DNA of 64,000 nucleotides from positions 1 to 64,000 of the forward strand of contig CBDCTM010000001.1 of the NCBI GenBank assembly GCA_965222005.1, in the 5' to 3' direction. Under the pieces are notes generated by a model. The model ran no database searches and had not been told where the DNA came from. It saw only the letters and a program-made list of their open reading frames with translations. Both the position numbers and the translations under genes were made by a program. Source of the DNA: CBDCTM01 sp965222005 (GTDB lineage Bacteria; Bacteroidota; Bacteroidia; Chitinophagales; Saprospiraceae). Of the stretch, positions 7,609 to 18,000 are shown in pieces. Each line of letters starts with the position of its first letter. The first letter of the stretch is position 1.

Positions 7609-8904
7609 TTAAAGCCGCCAGTAGGCCAAGCCGTTCTGACTGCGCTCATACATGCCTTTCAAATCCATCAAAAGTGGTTCTTCTTTCATGATGGATTTAA
7701 AATATTCCAAATCAAGGGTTTTATATTGGTCGTGGTTGACTGCCACTATCACGGCATCATAATCATCAGATATATTATCCACCAGACTTAACTTATACTC
7801 GTGAGCCACCTCGTTTGGTGATGCCAATGGATCTGTCACGTGTACATTAATAGAGTACTCCATCAATTCGCGGATAAGGTCCACCACTTTGGAGTTGCGG
7901 ATATCTGCTACATTCTCTTTGAAGGTAATACCCATTACCAGTACTTTGGAATTTTGAGGATTTTTCCCTTTCTGTATTAGGGTTTGCACCAAACGCTTAG
8001 CTACATAGCCTGGCATACCATCATTGATGCGGCGGCCACTCAAAATCACCTGAGGCTCGTAGCCAATCTGACGAGCTTTGTGTACGAGATAATACGGATC
8101 AACACCTATACAGTGCCCTCCCACTAGGCCGGGATGAAATTTGAGGAAGTTCCATTTAGTGCCAGCCGCTTCGAGTACCTCTTGTGTATCAATGCCCATG
8201 CGATCAAAGATGATAGCCAGCTCATTCATCAAGGAAATATTGATGTCGCGCTGGGTGTTTTCAATCACTTTAGCTGCTTCAGCTACTCGAATGGTAGAAG
8301 CCTCATAAATTCCTGCTTCTATAATACTTCCATATACTTTGGCAATTTCCTCTTTGGCAATTGCATCACAGCCGGAAACTATTTTTAGAATTTTGGTAAT
8401 GGTATGTTCTTTGTCGCCAGGATTAATCCGCTCCGGTGAGTAGCCCACTTTAAAATCCGCACCACCCTTCAGACCGGATTTGGCTTCCAATATTGGCAGG
8501 CAATCCTCTTCTGTACAGCCTGGGTACACAGTAGATTCGTATACTACATAGTCTCCTTTTTTCAATACAGTTCCTAGCATTTCAGAGGCACTTATTACCG
8601 GCTTGAGGTTGGGAACTTTGTGCTCATCAATGGGTGTAGGAACAGCAACTATATGAAAATGGGCATTCTGCAAATCTTCGGGATTTGACGTAAAGGCAAT
8701 ATCTGCCCCTTCAAATTCACTGCTGTCCAGCTCCTTTGAAGGATCAATACCTGCCTTCATCATCTCTACCCGCTCGGTATTGATGTCGAAACCAATTACC
8801 TTGAATTTTTTTGCAAAGGCAAGTGCCAAGGGCAGCCCAACGTAACCCAGCCCGATAACGGAGATGGTTTTTTGCTTTGAAACCAGGCTTTCGTGGATTT
8901 TCAT
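7609..8904 (-). CDS. tviB: UDP-N-acetyl-hexosamine 6-dehydrogenase (TviB/WbpO type)
   Basis: 431 aa, family length. The N-terminal NAD domain has ISVIGLGYVGLPLALAFAKK; VVYESTVYPGCTEE and VGYSPERINPGDK are typical of TviB/WbpO. Catalytic Cys sits in GLVGGHCIGVDPYY, and the C-terminal UDP-binding domain holds VLVMGITFKENVADIRNSK. The reaction is oxidation of C6 of UDP-GlcNAc or UDP-GalNAc to the uronic acid with two NAD+. It feeds both branches of the locus: WbpP (to UDP-GalNAcA) and WlbA-C-B (to the diacetamido-uronate). It heads the sugar operon, with a 136-nt leader after the regulator gene. Confidence 0.9.
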   Translation of the reverse strand: MKIHESLVSKQKTISVIGLGYVGLPLALAFAKKFKVIGFDINTERVEMMKAGIDPSKELDSSEFEGADIAFTSNPEDLQNAHFHIVAVPTPIDEHKVPNLKPVISASEMLGTVLKKGDYVVYESTVYPGCTEEDCLPILEAKSGLKGGADFKVGYSPERINPGDKEHTITKILKIVSGCDAIAKEEIAKVYGSIIEAGIYEASTIRVAEAAKVIENTQRDINISLMNELAIIFDRMGIDTQEVLEAAGTKWNFLKFHPGLVGGHCIGVDPYYLVHKARQIGYEPQVILSGRRINDGMPGYVAKRLVQTLIQKGKNPQNSKVLVMGITFKENVADIRNSKVVDLIRELMEYSINVHVTDPLASPNEVAHEYKLSLVDNISDDYDAVIVAVNHDQYKTLDLEYFKSIMKEEPLLMDLKGMYERSQNGLAYWRL

Positions 8905-8966
8905 ATTTGCGGTGATCTATAGTGTCAAAATAAGAAATTGCAAATTTCGCGATGCAAAAGAGTTGT

Positions 8967-8991
8967 GGACTGGCGGGGATGCCGCCAGTCC
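8967..8991 (-). terminator. GC-rich hairpin between the HTH regulator and tviB
   Basis: GGACTGGCGG (8967-8976) pairs perfectly with CCGCCAGTCC (8982-8991) over a 5-nt loop, and flanking TTGT/ACAA bases can extend the stem with a bulge. On the minus strand the 3' side reads ACAACTCTTTTGC, a weak T tract. It could be the terminator of the regulator gene or an attenuator in the tviB-upxY leader. Confidence 0.6.
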
Positions 8992-9040
8992 AACAATTCC
9001 TACACCTATTATATTAACATCAAAGTTAAAACCATATGAA

Positions 9041-9574
9041 TTAGTCATTTGACCAAAGCAGGAACGGCTCAGGGTCGAGCTTACTCCAGTCAATGTCTTC
9101 AAACTCTCTGTGGCTATAAATAAGATACCTGATCTTGCGATTGATAAGACCTTCTACTTTGTCAATCAATTCGATCAGATAACCCGTATCTATATTTCCG
9201 ATAAAAATTAAATCAATAATCTGGCTGTCCAGCCCTTTACTAAAATCACCAACCAGATACACCTTTTCCACCTCCCCAAGTCTTTCCACCACATTTTCGA
9301 TGATCCGGTCGAGGCCAATATGCTTCAAAAGCAGGTTGTGCACCTCTTTAAAAAGCGGGTGTTTGGTGTTGGCCTTAAACATTTTCTTGTTGCCGTTTTG
9401 GAAAGAGGTTAGCATCCCTGCCTTTTCAAAACGGTTCAATTCGAGGCGGATGGCATTGGTAGAATCGCCAAATTCCGACTCCAGGCTGCGCAAGTAGGCC
9501 TTTGTCTTGCTGTTGAGAAAGAACTTCAAGAGCAGCTTAATTCGGGTTTTGGATGATATAAGCGTATCAATCAT
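9041..9574 (-). CDS. Winged-helix regulator with a nucleotidyltransferase-like C-terminal domain
   Basis: 177 aa. Residues 1-80 form an ArsR/MarR-like winged helix (RIKLLLKFFLN, TNAIRLELNRFEKAGML). Residues 95-165 resemble a minimal nucleotidyltransferase: YLVGDFSKGLDSQIIDLIF is placed like the G-S-x-(7-13)-D-x-D core, but one of the two Asp residues is Ile, so catalysis is doubtful. Such proteins are common beside Bacteroidota polysaccharide clusters and probably regulate them; here it sits between the export genes and the sugar operon. Start set at Met 9574 because a TAATTTTG box lies at 9599-9592, downstream of the longer frame's start at 9604. Confidence 0.75.
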   Translation of the reverse strand: MIDTLISSKTRIKLLLKFFLNSKTKAYLRSLESEFGDSTNAIRLELNRFEKAGMLTSFQNGNKKMFKANTKHPLFKEVHNLLLKHIGLDRIIENVVERLGEVEKVYLVGDFSKGLDSQIIDLIFIGNIDTGYLIELIDKVEGLINRKIRYLIYSHREFEDIDWSKLDPEPFLLWSND

Positions 9575-9591
9575 AGCCACACAATGAGTAG

Positions 9592-9599
9592 CAAAATTA
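9592..9599 (-). promoter_or_regulatory. TAnnTTTG -7 box (TAATTTTG) for the HTH regulator
   Basis: TAATTTTG on the minus strand fits the Bacteroidota -7 consensus and ends 18 bases before the ATG at 9574. No clear -33 TTG at canonical distance was seen. Confidence 0.4.
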
Positions 9600-9636
9600 C
9601 TCAATTTTTAAGAAAAACGAAAGTTTGGAGGAAAAA

Positions 9637-10719
9637 TTATACTGCCATCACATCCCGGTATAGCTTTCGGGCGATGATGAAGCTGACAGCGATCATCCCG
9701 CCAAGAATTAGCCCGATAATAGCAGATAGGATGAGGGACTTCTGGGAAGGGGAAAGGGGCGCTATGGGCGCATCTATAAGCTGTACAAAGGGGGTTTTAT
9801 TTCTGAGAGAAAAGTCGGCAAATTCCAGATTTTTCAAAGCTTCCAAATGCATGACATTGTACATTTCGACATCTTTTTTGAGCTGGAGTTCTTTCAGTTC
9901 AGCGGTGGCGGTCCAGAGGCCGCGATTGCTGTCTTTAAAGCGGGCCCAGGCGCGTTCGGAAGCTTTTGCCAGCGTACCTAATGAGTCGGCTTTGGATTTG
10001 ATGATTCGGTAGGTAGTTTGCTGTTTTTCAATCGTTTTTTCTATATAATATTTACTCAATTTGTCATACAGCACATTGCACAGCTGGAGTGAAAGGCCAG
10101 GAGAGCTCGTCTTAAATTTCAAGTTCATGATCCCGGTATCCTTATTATAGTCCGTAATCAAAATGCCTACTTCATCTTCACTGCCTTTTATTAAACTGTA
10201 GAGGTTTTTAAAAATCATATTTTCAACATCCGTGAACTGCTCAAGACTGTCGTGGGTGAATCTAAAATCAGCCAGGTAGCGGGTATCCTCATCCTCTGCC
10301 CATTTTTCCCTGTACTTATACTCCTCTATCAGATGATTGGCGTAAAAGTCCGTTTTTTCATTGATGGTTCCTTTCTCAAACAAGATCATCTGGACAATCC
10401 TTCTGGATTTGGCTAACTCCAGTATTTTGTCGAGATTGTATTTACCTCCGCCCCGCTTTCCGAGTCCAAATTGCCCCAGTACTGCATTTATTCCGCCAAA
10501 CCCGCCGCCGTCGTCCTCATTCACCATAAAAGTCAATTCCGCGGAATACTGTGGAATGTCTGTCAATGCGTCATAGATTTTATAGGCAAGAAAAATAGCG
10601 CAAACCAGCAGCACGATCTTCCAGTTTTTCCATACTTCCAGCGCATATTCCTGGATTTTCTCTATCAACTCCTTGAGCGTGATCTCATCCTCCTGGATAT
10701 ACTGTTTCTCTTCCACCAT
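9637..10719 (-). CDS. Wzz-type polysaccharide chain-length determinant / co-polymerase
   Basis: 360 aa inner-membrane protein. One transmembrane helix near residues 36-54 (IVLLVCAIFLAYKIYDAL), a large periplasmic part, and a second helix near 328-350 (LILSAIIGLILGGMIAVSFI) after a Pro-rich PIAPLSPSQK motif typical of PCP proteins. There is no cytoplasmic Wzc-type kinase domain or Walker box, so it is the kinase-less type. A Gly-rich loop (GGGFGGINAVLGQFGLGKRGG) follows the first helix. It lies 2 nt after the Wza-like gene, which it should contact in the export complex. Confidence 0.85.
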   Translation of the reverse strand: MVEEKQYIQEDEITLKELIEKIQEYALEVWKNWKIVLLVCAIFLAYKIYDALTDIPQYSAELTFMVNEDDGGGFGGINAVLGQFGLGKRGGGKYNLDKILELAKSRRIVQMILFEKGTINEKTDFYANHLIEEYKYREKWAEDEDTRYLADFRFTHDSLEQFTDVENMIFKNLYSLIKGSEDEVGILITDYNKDTGIMNLKFKTSSPGLSLQLCNVLYDKLSKYYIEKTIEKQQTTYRIIKSKADSLGTLAKASERAWARFKDSNRGLWTATAELKELQLKKDVEMYNVMHLEALKNLEFADFSLRNKTPFVQLIDAPIAPLSPSQKSLILSAIIGLILGGMIAVSFIIARKLYRDVMAV

Positions 10720-10721
10720 GC

Positions 10722-13433
10722 TTATTTATTAATTTGCTGTATCAACAATATTAGCGTTAGCACTGCTGTAGCCTGTGCTACCGAATTGCCGATCACGCTT
10801 TCCCAGTCCACTTTTTCCTTTTCTGCTTTTTCAGGTTTTTCCTTTTTCACTTTCTTCGCAACTTTAATCTGCGATCCCTTCGTCACTTTGGGATAGATTC
10901 GGAAAAAGCCAAAGTTTCTGGTTTGTTTTATCTTGCCACTTGGATATTCAACGGCCGTCTTACCTCTCTTGGCATCCTTTGCAAAACCTGCTGCATACTC
11001 GTTGATATAAAACTTAGCATTCTTGCCGGCATGATAGGCTACATTTATTTGTCCTTCGGAGATAAGCTCCTTGTTATATAGTTCATCGGCATCCGTATTG
11101 GCAAGTAATATACTTACCAAATCCTTTTGCCTTGGCACATCAATCCGGTCTCCTTTTTTTAAGATAAAATTGTAGCGAGAGTTAGGATTTTTCAATACTT
11201 CTTCAAGCTTGGTAACTACAAAACCTTCTTGATCAAATGAACGATAAAGAGTAGCTCCTTCCGGAAAGGCTTCATTCGTCAGTCCTCCAGCCCTTTTAAT
11301 AATGCTCAGCATTTTCTCATTATCATCTATCAAAGCATAGGTGCCAGGATATTTCACTTCTCCTTCTATTGTGATGTTTCGTTGTAACCTAAATTCAGGG
11401 ACATGACGCACCATAATCTGATCAAATGGCTCTAAGCTCAGATCCCCTGTTACAGGCTCTAGCTTATCATTTACCTCAACCGTAGCAATCACCGTTTCAG
11501 TCGGAGCATTTTCATTTATTACGACCCTGCTAATGTCTATCCGGCTGCGGCTGGCTTCCAATTTGAGACCACCAGCCATTGTAAGCACATCTTGTAGCGT
11601 CAGACTGGGATCATAGGTGTATTCACCAGGCTTCCGTACCGCACCGCTAACTACCACCTGAAACTGGTCCTTATAGTCGGTATTAGAATATACGACGATT
11701 ACATCATTAGGCTGGAGTATGATATTATCTGAAGAACCAGGATTATCGATTGCATTTCTGACATTGATCCGGATATATTCCTTTTCTTTCTTTTGGGTAG
11801 GATCCTCTCGCATTACATATCCTATCTCTGCTGCATCTTGCCGTAAGCCTCCTTTTAATAATATCGCATCGGCAACACGGGTCTGTTTTTCGATATCAAA
11901 AGGATTGAAGCCTGTTTCCCGAACTGCTCCTTCCACATATATTTTAGCTTCGTCAATGTAGGTTGCTTTTGACAACACAAAAACTCGGTCTCTTCGCGTG
12001 AGCAGTCGATTCTCTGGAGAGGCGGGATTTTGTAAGGATGCAGCCAAATCAATCTTAGTATATTTTACCGTTTGGTCATCGTTGGTGGTTAAGATGAATG
12101 CAATATCGGTACGTGCACCTTCGGCCAACACGGCTTTGTTAACTAAATCGCTGATACGCATACCGTTGGTCAACTCATAAATAGCAGGCAATTCTACTGC
12201 TCCACTTATTTCTACAAAGTTTTTGTAAGGCTTTGGGATTACTCCAATTACCACAAAATCTCCCCCCTTCAACTCAAAATCTCTGTTGCCTTTCAATATT
12301 TCATCAAGTTTTACATCTATGATCTTTTCCTCATTGTCCACAAACCTTCTCACCTGGATAATGTCCGTATAGGCATTGGGCTGAAGCCCTCCGGCATACT
12401 CGATCAGTTTTTTCAATTGCTCCCCTTCGGCCAACTCGTACTGGTACGACCGCCGCACCGCTCCATTAATACTAACAATCCGATTAGCCACACCAACATG
12501 TATGATGTCGTTGTCCTGCAAATAAAAATCCTCTCGCACCGATGGATCCAGCATATATTCATACACATCCAGCGGCTTGGTTTCTCCTGCCCGTATTAGC
12601 TTGATCTTACGTACAGACCCTATATTGCTCGGGCCGCCAGCCGCCATCAGCGCATTGAAGGCTGTATTGGTAGCGGGCAGGGTGTAACCTCCGGGTACTA
12701 CCACTTCACCATATATGTTTACATTAATAACTCTCGAATAGGTAACGGTTACTTCAAATTCCTCTGGCCGAAAGCGATAATATTGAGCATAGCGACTTTC
12801 AATCAATTGCCGGGCCTGCTTGAGCGTCAGGCCTTGCAAACTGATGCGCGGCATACGGCTCGGCTTGATATAACCTAACTCATTGATGGTATATGTAGCT
12901 TCCTCCTGCGATAGGCCCCAAATCGATACGTTCACCCGATCGCTAGGGCCCAGCACATAGGACTCCGCGGGACGCACATCTTCAGCTTGTGTATATACCT
13001 GGATGCGATTGTTGCGGAATATATGCTGGCCATACACTGCCGGGGCAGGCAATTCTTCTATTGCCTGACGTACCTGCTCTTCCGCTGTTTCGACCGTTAG
13101 TTCATCAATAGGATCGTCCGACTCTATTACATCATCCACAGTCCCCGGATCAGGATCAGGAGCAATTGCGCCACTAGGTGCCTCCGATGCTTTTTCTGCC
13201 TCTAGCTCCTGCACTGCTTCTTCGAGGGCTTTCTCCACCTCTCCGATCTGGCTGGGATCGATGTTATCCACATCAATGCCTTTTTCTTCCAGTTTTTGGC
13301 GCATTTCATCTTCTGTAAGGCCACGCTTGCGTAGTTCTTCCTGTGCTTGCGCTTCACTTACAGGAGGTATTTGGGCTTGCAGATCTGAAAGGCTAAACAG
13401 TAATAAAAAAAGGGTGCCAAGTAGTTTGTTCAT
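10722..13433 (-). CDS. SLBB-domain polysaccharide export outer-membrane protein (Wza-like)
   Basis: 903 aa, much longer than Escherichia coli Wza (~380), as usual for Bacteroidota. Signal peptide MNKLLGTLFLLLFSLSDLQA; then an acidic segment rich in Glu/Ala (residues 24-110), a Poly_export domain (SYVLGPSDRVNVSIWGLSQ, about 158-240), and repeated SLBB modules such as VNIYGEVVVPGGYTLP, VSGAVRKPGEYTYDP and ITIEGEVKYPGTYALI. A C-terminal hydrophobic stretch (AVLTLILLIQQINK) ends the protein, and a Lys/Glu-rich segment precedes it. Start at ATG 13433: it gives a clean signal peptide and lies after a TACTTTTG promoter box; the longer frame starts upstream of that box. Confidence 0.88.
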   Translation of the reverse strand: MNKLLGTLFLLLFSLSDLQAQIPPVSEAQAQEELRKRGLTEDEMRQKLEEKGIDVDNIDPSQIGEVEKALEEAVQELEAEKASEAPSGAIAPDPDPGTVDDVIESDDPIDELTVETAEEQVRQAIEELPAPAVYGQHIFRNNRIQVYTQAEDVRPAESYVLGPSDRVNVSIWGLSQEEATYTINELGYIKPSRMPRISLQGLTLKQARQLIESRYAQYYRFRPEEFEVTVTYSRVINVNIYGEVVVPGGYTLPATNTAFNALMAAGGPSNIGSVRKIKLIRAGETKPLDVYEYMLDPSVREDFYLQDNDIIHVGVANRIVSINGAVRRSYQYELAEGEQLKKLIEYAGGLQPNAYTDIIQVRRFVDNEEKIIDVKLDEILKGNRDFELKGGDFVVIGVIPKPYKNFVEISGAVELPAIYELTNGMRISDLVNKAVLAEGARTDIAFILTTNDDQTVKYTKIDLAASLQNPASPENRLLTRRDRVFVLSKATYIDEAKIYVEGAVRETGFNPFDIEKQTRVADAILLKGGLRQDAAEIGYVMREDPTQKKEKEYIRINVRNAIDNPGSSDNIILQPNDVIVVYSNTDYKDQFQVVVSGAVRKPGEYTYDPSLTLQDVLTMAGGLKLEASRSRIDISRVVINENAPTETVIATVEVNDKLEPVTGDLSLEPFDQIMVRHVPEFRLQRNITIEGEVKYPGTYALIDDNEKMLSIIKRAGGLTNEAFPEGATLYRSFDQEGFVVTKLEEVLKNPNSRYNFILKKGDRIDVPRQKDLVSILLANTDADELYNKELISEGQINVAYHAGKNAKFYINEYAAGFAKDAKRGKTAVEYPSGKIKQTRNFGFFRIYPKVTKGSQIKVAKKVKKEKPEKAEKEKVDWESVIGNSVAQATAVLTLILLIQQINK

Positions 13434-13489
13434 CTTTTTTTTTCCATTAAAGGAATCCCGGACAGCTTGCAGCCCCGGCAAATAACACG

Positions 13490-13497
13490 CAAAAGTA
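13490..13497 (-). promoter_or_regulatory. TAnnTTTG -7 box (TACTTTTG) for the polysaccharide export operon
   Basis: TACTTTTG on the minus strand, 56 bases before the Wza-like ATG. It fits the Bacteroidota -7 consensus and would drive wza-wzz and perhaps the whole locus. Confidence 0.45.
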
Positions 13498-13558
13498 AAT
13501 AGAATTAAAGATTTGTATGTATAATACACTTAATATTTAACACTACTTTTTTAGCCAT

Positions 13559-14542
13559 TCAACCAACCCTCAACACAATTTTTCCTTTATTTTCATTGCG
13601 CTCCATCTTCAGATGGGCCTCTGCCACCTCATCCCAGGGTATAACACAATCTATCACAGCTTTTAATTCCCTCGATTTAAATTTTGACCACGTAATCTGT
13701 CGAAAGTATTGTGTCAACGATATTTTGTAGCTCAGTGGCCTGGAACGCAATGTGGACGTTAATATTTGTATGTGCTTTTGTAAGAGACGAGCTAGATTTA
13801 TTCCTTCTACTTTATATCCACCCATCAAACCCAATAAAACAAGCCGGCCATCCATTTGAAGGACTCTTAAATTTCGCTGCCAATAAGGCGCTCCTATAAA
13901 ATCGAGTAGGACATCTATTGACCCTGCTCCAATGACTTGTGCAAAATCTTTTTCCTTGTAATCAATAACATGCACTGCTCCCAGATTTCTGCAAAGTGCA
14001 TGCTTGGGCGCTGAAGCGGTCACCAAAACTTCTGCCTCTTGCTGACGAGCCAGTTGGATGGCGGCCGTTCCTACCCCACTGGCGCCCGCATGAATCAGCA
14101 CACGCTCTCTTTTCTGCAATTTAGCCAGCCAAAACAACGCCTGGGTGGCTGTAAGGAAGGCTTCGGGAATGGCTGCTGCTTCTTCAAAGCGCATGTTGGC
14201 AGGTATAGGCAAAGCCATATCTTCATGTATCACCACATACTGTGCATAGCCACCACCACTTAGTAAGCTGCATACTCGCTGACCAGGCGTCCATTTGGTC
14301 ACAGATTTCCCCGTAGCTACTATGATTCCAGCCATTTCTAAACCTAGTATCGGGCTGGCTCCAGGGGGTGGAGGATAGCTGCCCCGACGTTGAAGGAGGT
14401 CAGCCCTGTTGAGAGCTGTTGCATATATTTTTACCAGCAATTCATTTGCCGCTGGTTTTGGGCGAGGTGTTTGTGATAGAACCAACTCATTGGCTTCCCC
14501 TGACGGATCTGCCATTACGGCTTTCATTGTGTTGGAAGGCAT
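13559..14542 (-). CDS. NAD(P)H quinone oxidoreductase, PIG3/TP53I3-like medium-chain dehydrogenase
   Basis: 327 aa zinc-free MDR fold. GroES-like N-terminal half with LVKIYATALNRADLLQRRGSY cut here as ALNRADLLQRRGSYPPPPG, a motif typical of the PIG3 group; NADPH site HAGASGVGTAAIQLAR near residue 150. Met1 or Met6 could start it. It is the last gene of a minus-strand run after metH and the lipoprotein gene. Likely reduces quinones or enones in the cytoplasm; substrate unknown. Confidence 0.82.
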   Translation of the reverse strand: MPSNTMKAVMADPSGEANELVLSQTPRPKPAANELLVKIYATALNRADLLQRRGSYPPPPGASPILGLEMAGIIVATGKSVTKWTPGQRVCSLLSGGGYAQYVVIHEDMALPIPANMRFEEAAAIPEAFLTATQALFWLAKLQKRERVLIHAGASGVGTAAIQLARQQEAEVLVTASAPKHALCRNLGAVHVIDYKEKDFAQVIGAGSIDVLLDFIGAPYWQRNLRVLQMDGRLVLLGLMGGYKVEGINLARLLQKHIQILTSTLRSRPLSYKISLTQYFRQITWSKFKSRELKAVIDCVIPWDEVAEAHLKMERNENKGKIVLRVG

Positions 14543-14569
14543 TGTTTTCTATAGTATGTTAAGGTGTTA

Positions 14570-15034
14570 TTAGCTAACTAGATCAAACAGAATACCCTGT
14601 AACTTAGCACTAAGCCGGGCTGCAAATTTGATCTGCTCGTATTTTCTTTTAAATTTAGGGACTAGCCCAAGCAAGTCTTTGGTGTAGGGCTTGTTGAGCA
14701 ACCGAACGCCAAGCGTCACACGCTCTACAGTGGTCAACCCTTTTTGCCAAGCCTCAATATCGCTAAAAATTTTCTCAATGCTTGTACTATTCTCTTTTTC
14801 GTAGCACTGCACATACTTTACCCCTTTTTTAATATTGACAAAGCGCAGCCCTTCGTCCATCATTTGCACTAAACTAGAAGCTAATACATCCAGCTTTTCC
14901 TCAGCACTTATGTCGGTCATCGCTGCTGATTTCAATTGCTTTTGATGGGTATTCAAAAGTTTTCGCTGCTGCCAGGCTACACATGACGTTAGGAATATAA
15001 TGCTAAGCGACAACAGTAATGCAGGTTTGTTCAT
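14570..15034 (-). CDS. Hypothetical small lipoprotein
   Basis: 154 aa with a lipoprotein signal (ALLLSLSIIFLTSC, lipobox LTSC, acylated Cys18). The rest is helical and charged with no domain I recognise. It starts 6 nt after metH stops, so it is probably co-transcribed with it. Function unknown. Confidence 0.7.
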   Translation of the reverse strand: MNKPALLLSLSIIFLTSCVAWQQRKLLNTHQKQLKSAAMTDISAEEKLDVLASSLVQMMDEGLRFVNIKKGVKYVQCYEKENSTSIEKIFSDIEAWQKGLTTVERVTLGVRLLNKPYTKDLLGLVPKFKRKYEQIKFAARLSAKLQGILFDLVS

Positions 15035-15040
15035 TATTTT

Positions 15041-18000
15041 TTATTTGTAATTCAATACCGAAGCCAACCAACGTTCCGTTTCTTGTTTTTCCATACTTTT
15101 TCGGCGGGCATAGTCAGAAATCTGATCTTCACCAATCTCCCCCAATCCGAAATATTGCGACTCCGGGTGTGAAAAATACCAGCCACTCACCGAAGCGGCC
15201 GGATACATGGCAAAACTTTCTGTCAGCCTAATACCAATTCGCTCCTCTACCTGGAGCAAATTAAATAGCTTTTGTTTTTCACTATGCTCCGGGCAGGCTG
15301 GATAACCCGGAGCTGGCCGAATGCCTTTGTAATTTTCAGCAATCAACCTTTCATTATTAAATGACTCTTCAGGTGCATATCCCCAAAACTCTTTGCGCAC
15401 CCGCTCATGCATACGTTCAGCCAAAGCCTCAGCCAATCGGTCAGCCAGGGCTTTCAGCAGGATTGCACTATAGTCATCCTGTTCTGCTTCAAAACGTTTG
15501 ATTTGCTCTTTAATACCGATACCTGCCGTTACAGCAAATGCCCCGATGTAGTCTGCCTTGCCACTTTCTTTGGGCGCAATGAAATCTGCCAGGCAGTAGT
15601 TGGGCTGGCCGGGAGCTTTTTGGCGCTGCTGCCGAAGGTGGCGCAATGTAGTAATCACTTCGGTTCGATCATCGTCGGCATATAGCTCAATGTCGTCATC
15701 TTGAACCGTATTGGCAGGGAAGAGACCGATGAGGGCACGTGTTTGTAGCCATTGTTGATCAATTGCGTCTTGCAGTAGTTTCTTTGCATCATCAAAAAGC
15801 TTTTTTGCCTCCTGGCCGATGGCTTTATCTTCAAAGATTGCCGGATATTTGCCACGCAACTGCCAGCTGCTAAAGAATGGCGTCCAGTCGATGTAATCAA
15901 TAAGCTCTTCCGCAGAGTAGTTGTCAAAGCTCAAAATTCCTGTTCTTACAGGTTTTGGTGGCTGATAATTAGTCCAGTCAAGTTGTAGTTTGTTGGCGCG
16001 TGCAGTAGCAAGAGGTAAATATTTCTTATGAGATTTGCGATCTGCCCTGGATTTTCTCAGTCTTTCGTACTCTTCTTTTACATTCATGATATAATCTACA
16101 GATGTATTGGTATCTGCACTAAGCAAGGTGCTGGCCACCGCTACAGCTCGGGAAGCATCAAGTACATGTATGACCGCGTTTTTGTATTGCGGCTCTATTT
16201 TTACAGCAGTGTGCATTCTGGAAGTAGTAGCTCCACCTATTAATAATGGTATTGTAAACCTTCGCCGAGTCATTTCCTTGGCTACATGTACCATTTCATC
16301 CAAAGAAGGCGTAATCAATCCGCTAAGTCCAATAATATCTGCATCGATCTCTTTGGCTTTTTTCAATATTTTGTCCGCGGGGACCATTACTCCCATGTCG
16401 TGTATTTCATAATTGTTGCATGCCAGTACCACTCCGACTATATTTTTTCCAATATCGTGAACGTCTCCTTTTACGGTAGCCAGCAGTATTTTACCCTTTT
16501 TGCTCACGCCCCCTGCTTTTTTCGAAGCTTCTAAAAACGACTCCAAATAAGCTACTGCTTTTTTCATCACTCTGGCACTTTTTACCACTTGAGGCAAAAA
16601 CATTTTGCCGGCTCCAAACAGATCCCCCACTATATTCATCCCATCCATTAATGGCCCTTCGATCACAGCAATGGGAGATTTATATTTCAGGCGTGCACTT
16701 TCTGCATCCTCTTCGATGAATGTGGTGATGCCTTTTACCAGTGAATGCTCGATCCGCTCTTCAAGCGATTTGTTTCGCCAGCTTAAATCTTGCTGAATGC
16801 TTCGCCCGCCGCCTTTTACCTGCTCGGCGTAGTTGGTCAAAGCGTCTGTAGCGTCGGCAGATCGATTGAATAGTACATCTTCCACCAATTTGAGTAGTTT
16901 TTTAGGAATGTTTTCATATATTTCAATCATACCGGCATTCACTATCCCCATGTCCATCCCTGCTTTGATCGCATGATATAAAAAAGCTGAATGCATGGCT
17001 TCGCGAACGGCATTGTTGCCGCGAAATGAAAAAGACAGATTGCTCACTCCCCCACTTACTTTGGCTCCCGGGCAGGAGGCTTTAATCTGACGGGTAGCCT
17101 CCATGAAGTTAATGGCATATTCGTTGTGCTCCTCAATCCCCGTAGCTACAGCAAAGATGTTGGGATCGAAAATGATGTCTTCAGGGGCAAAGCCTACTTG
17201 CTTCGTGAGAATTTTGTATGCTCTTTGACAGATATCCACCTTCCGGCGAATGGTATCGGCCTGGCCTTTCTCATCAAAAGCCATCACCACTGCCGCTGCG
17301 CCAAAACGCCGCACGATGGTCGCTTGCCGAACAAACTCCTCCTCCCCTTCTTTCAATGAAATGGAATTGACCACACATTTTCCCTGTACACACTTCAAGC
17401 CTGCTTCGATGACATCGAATTTGGAAGAATCAATCATAATTGGCACCCTGGCGATGTCAGGCTCCGCCATTAGCAGATTCAGGAAAGTAACCATCGCCTG
17501 TTTGGAGTCGAGCAGCCCTTCATCCATGTTTACATCAATGATCTGCGCACCATTATCCACCTGCTGCTGTGCTACCGAAAGTGCTTCTGCATAGTCCCCC
17601 GCTTGTATCAGCCGAGCAAATTTTTTGGAGCCGGTCACATTTGTTCGTTCACCGATGTTGATAAAATTGGAATCGGGCCGGATGATCAGAGGTTCCAGTC
17701 CACTCAGTTGAGTATAGCGGGGCAGCTCGGGAATATTGCGTGGTGGCAAGCCAGCAACCGCTTCCGCCATTGCCCGGATATGATCGGGCGTAGTACCACA
17801 GCAACCTCCGATGATATTCACTAAACCGCTACTGGCAAAGTCGCGAATATAATTTTTCATTTCTCCAGCCTGCTGATCATACTCCCCAAACTCGTTGGGC
17901 AACCCTGCATTGGGGTAAGCACTGACACAAATATCTGCAATGCGAGATAGGTCTTGCAGATATGGGCGCATTTCTACCGCACCCAAGGCACAATTTAGAC

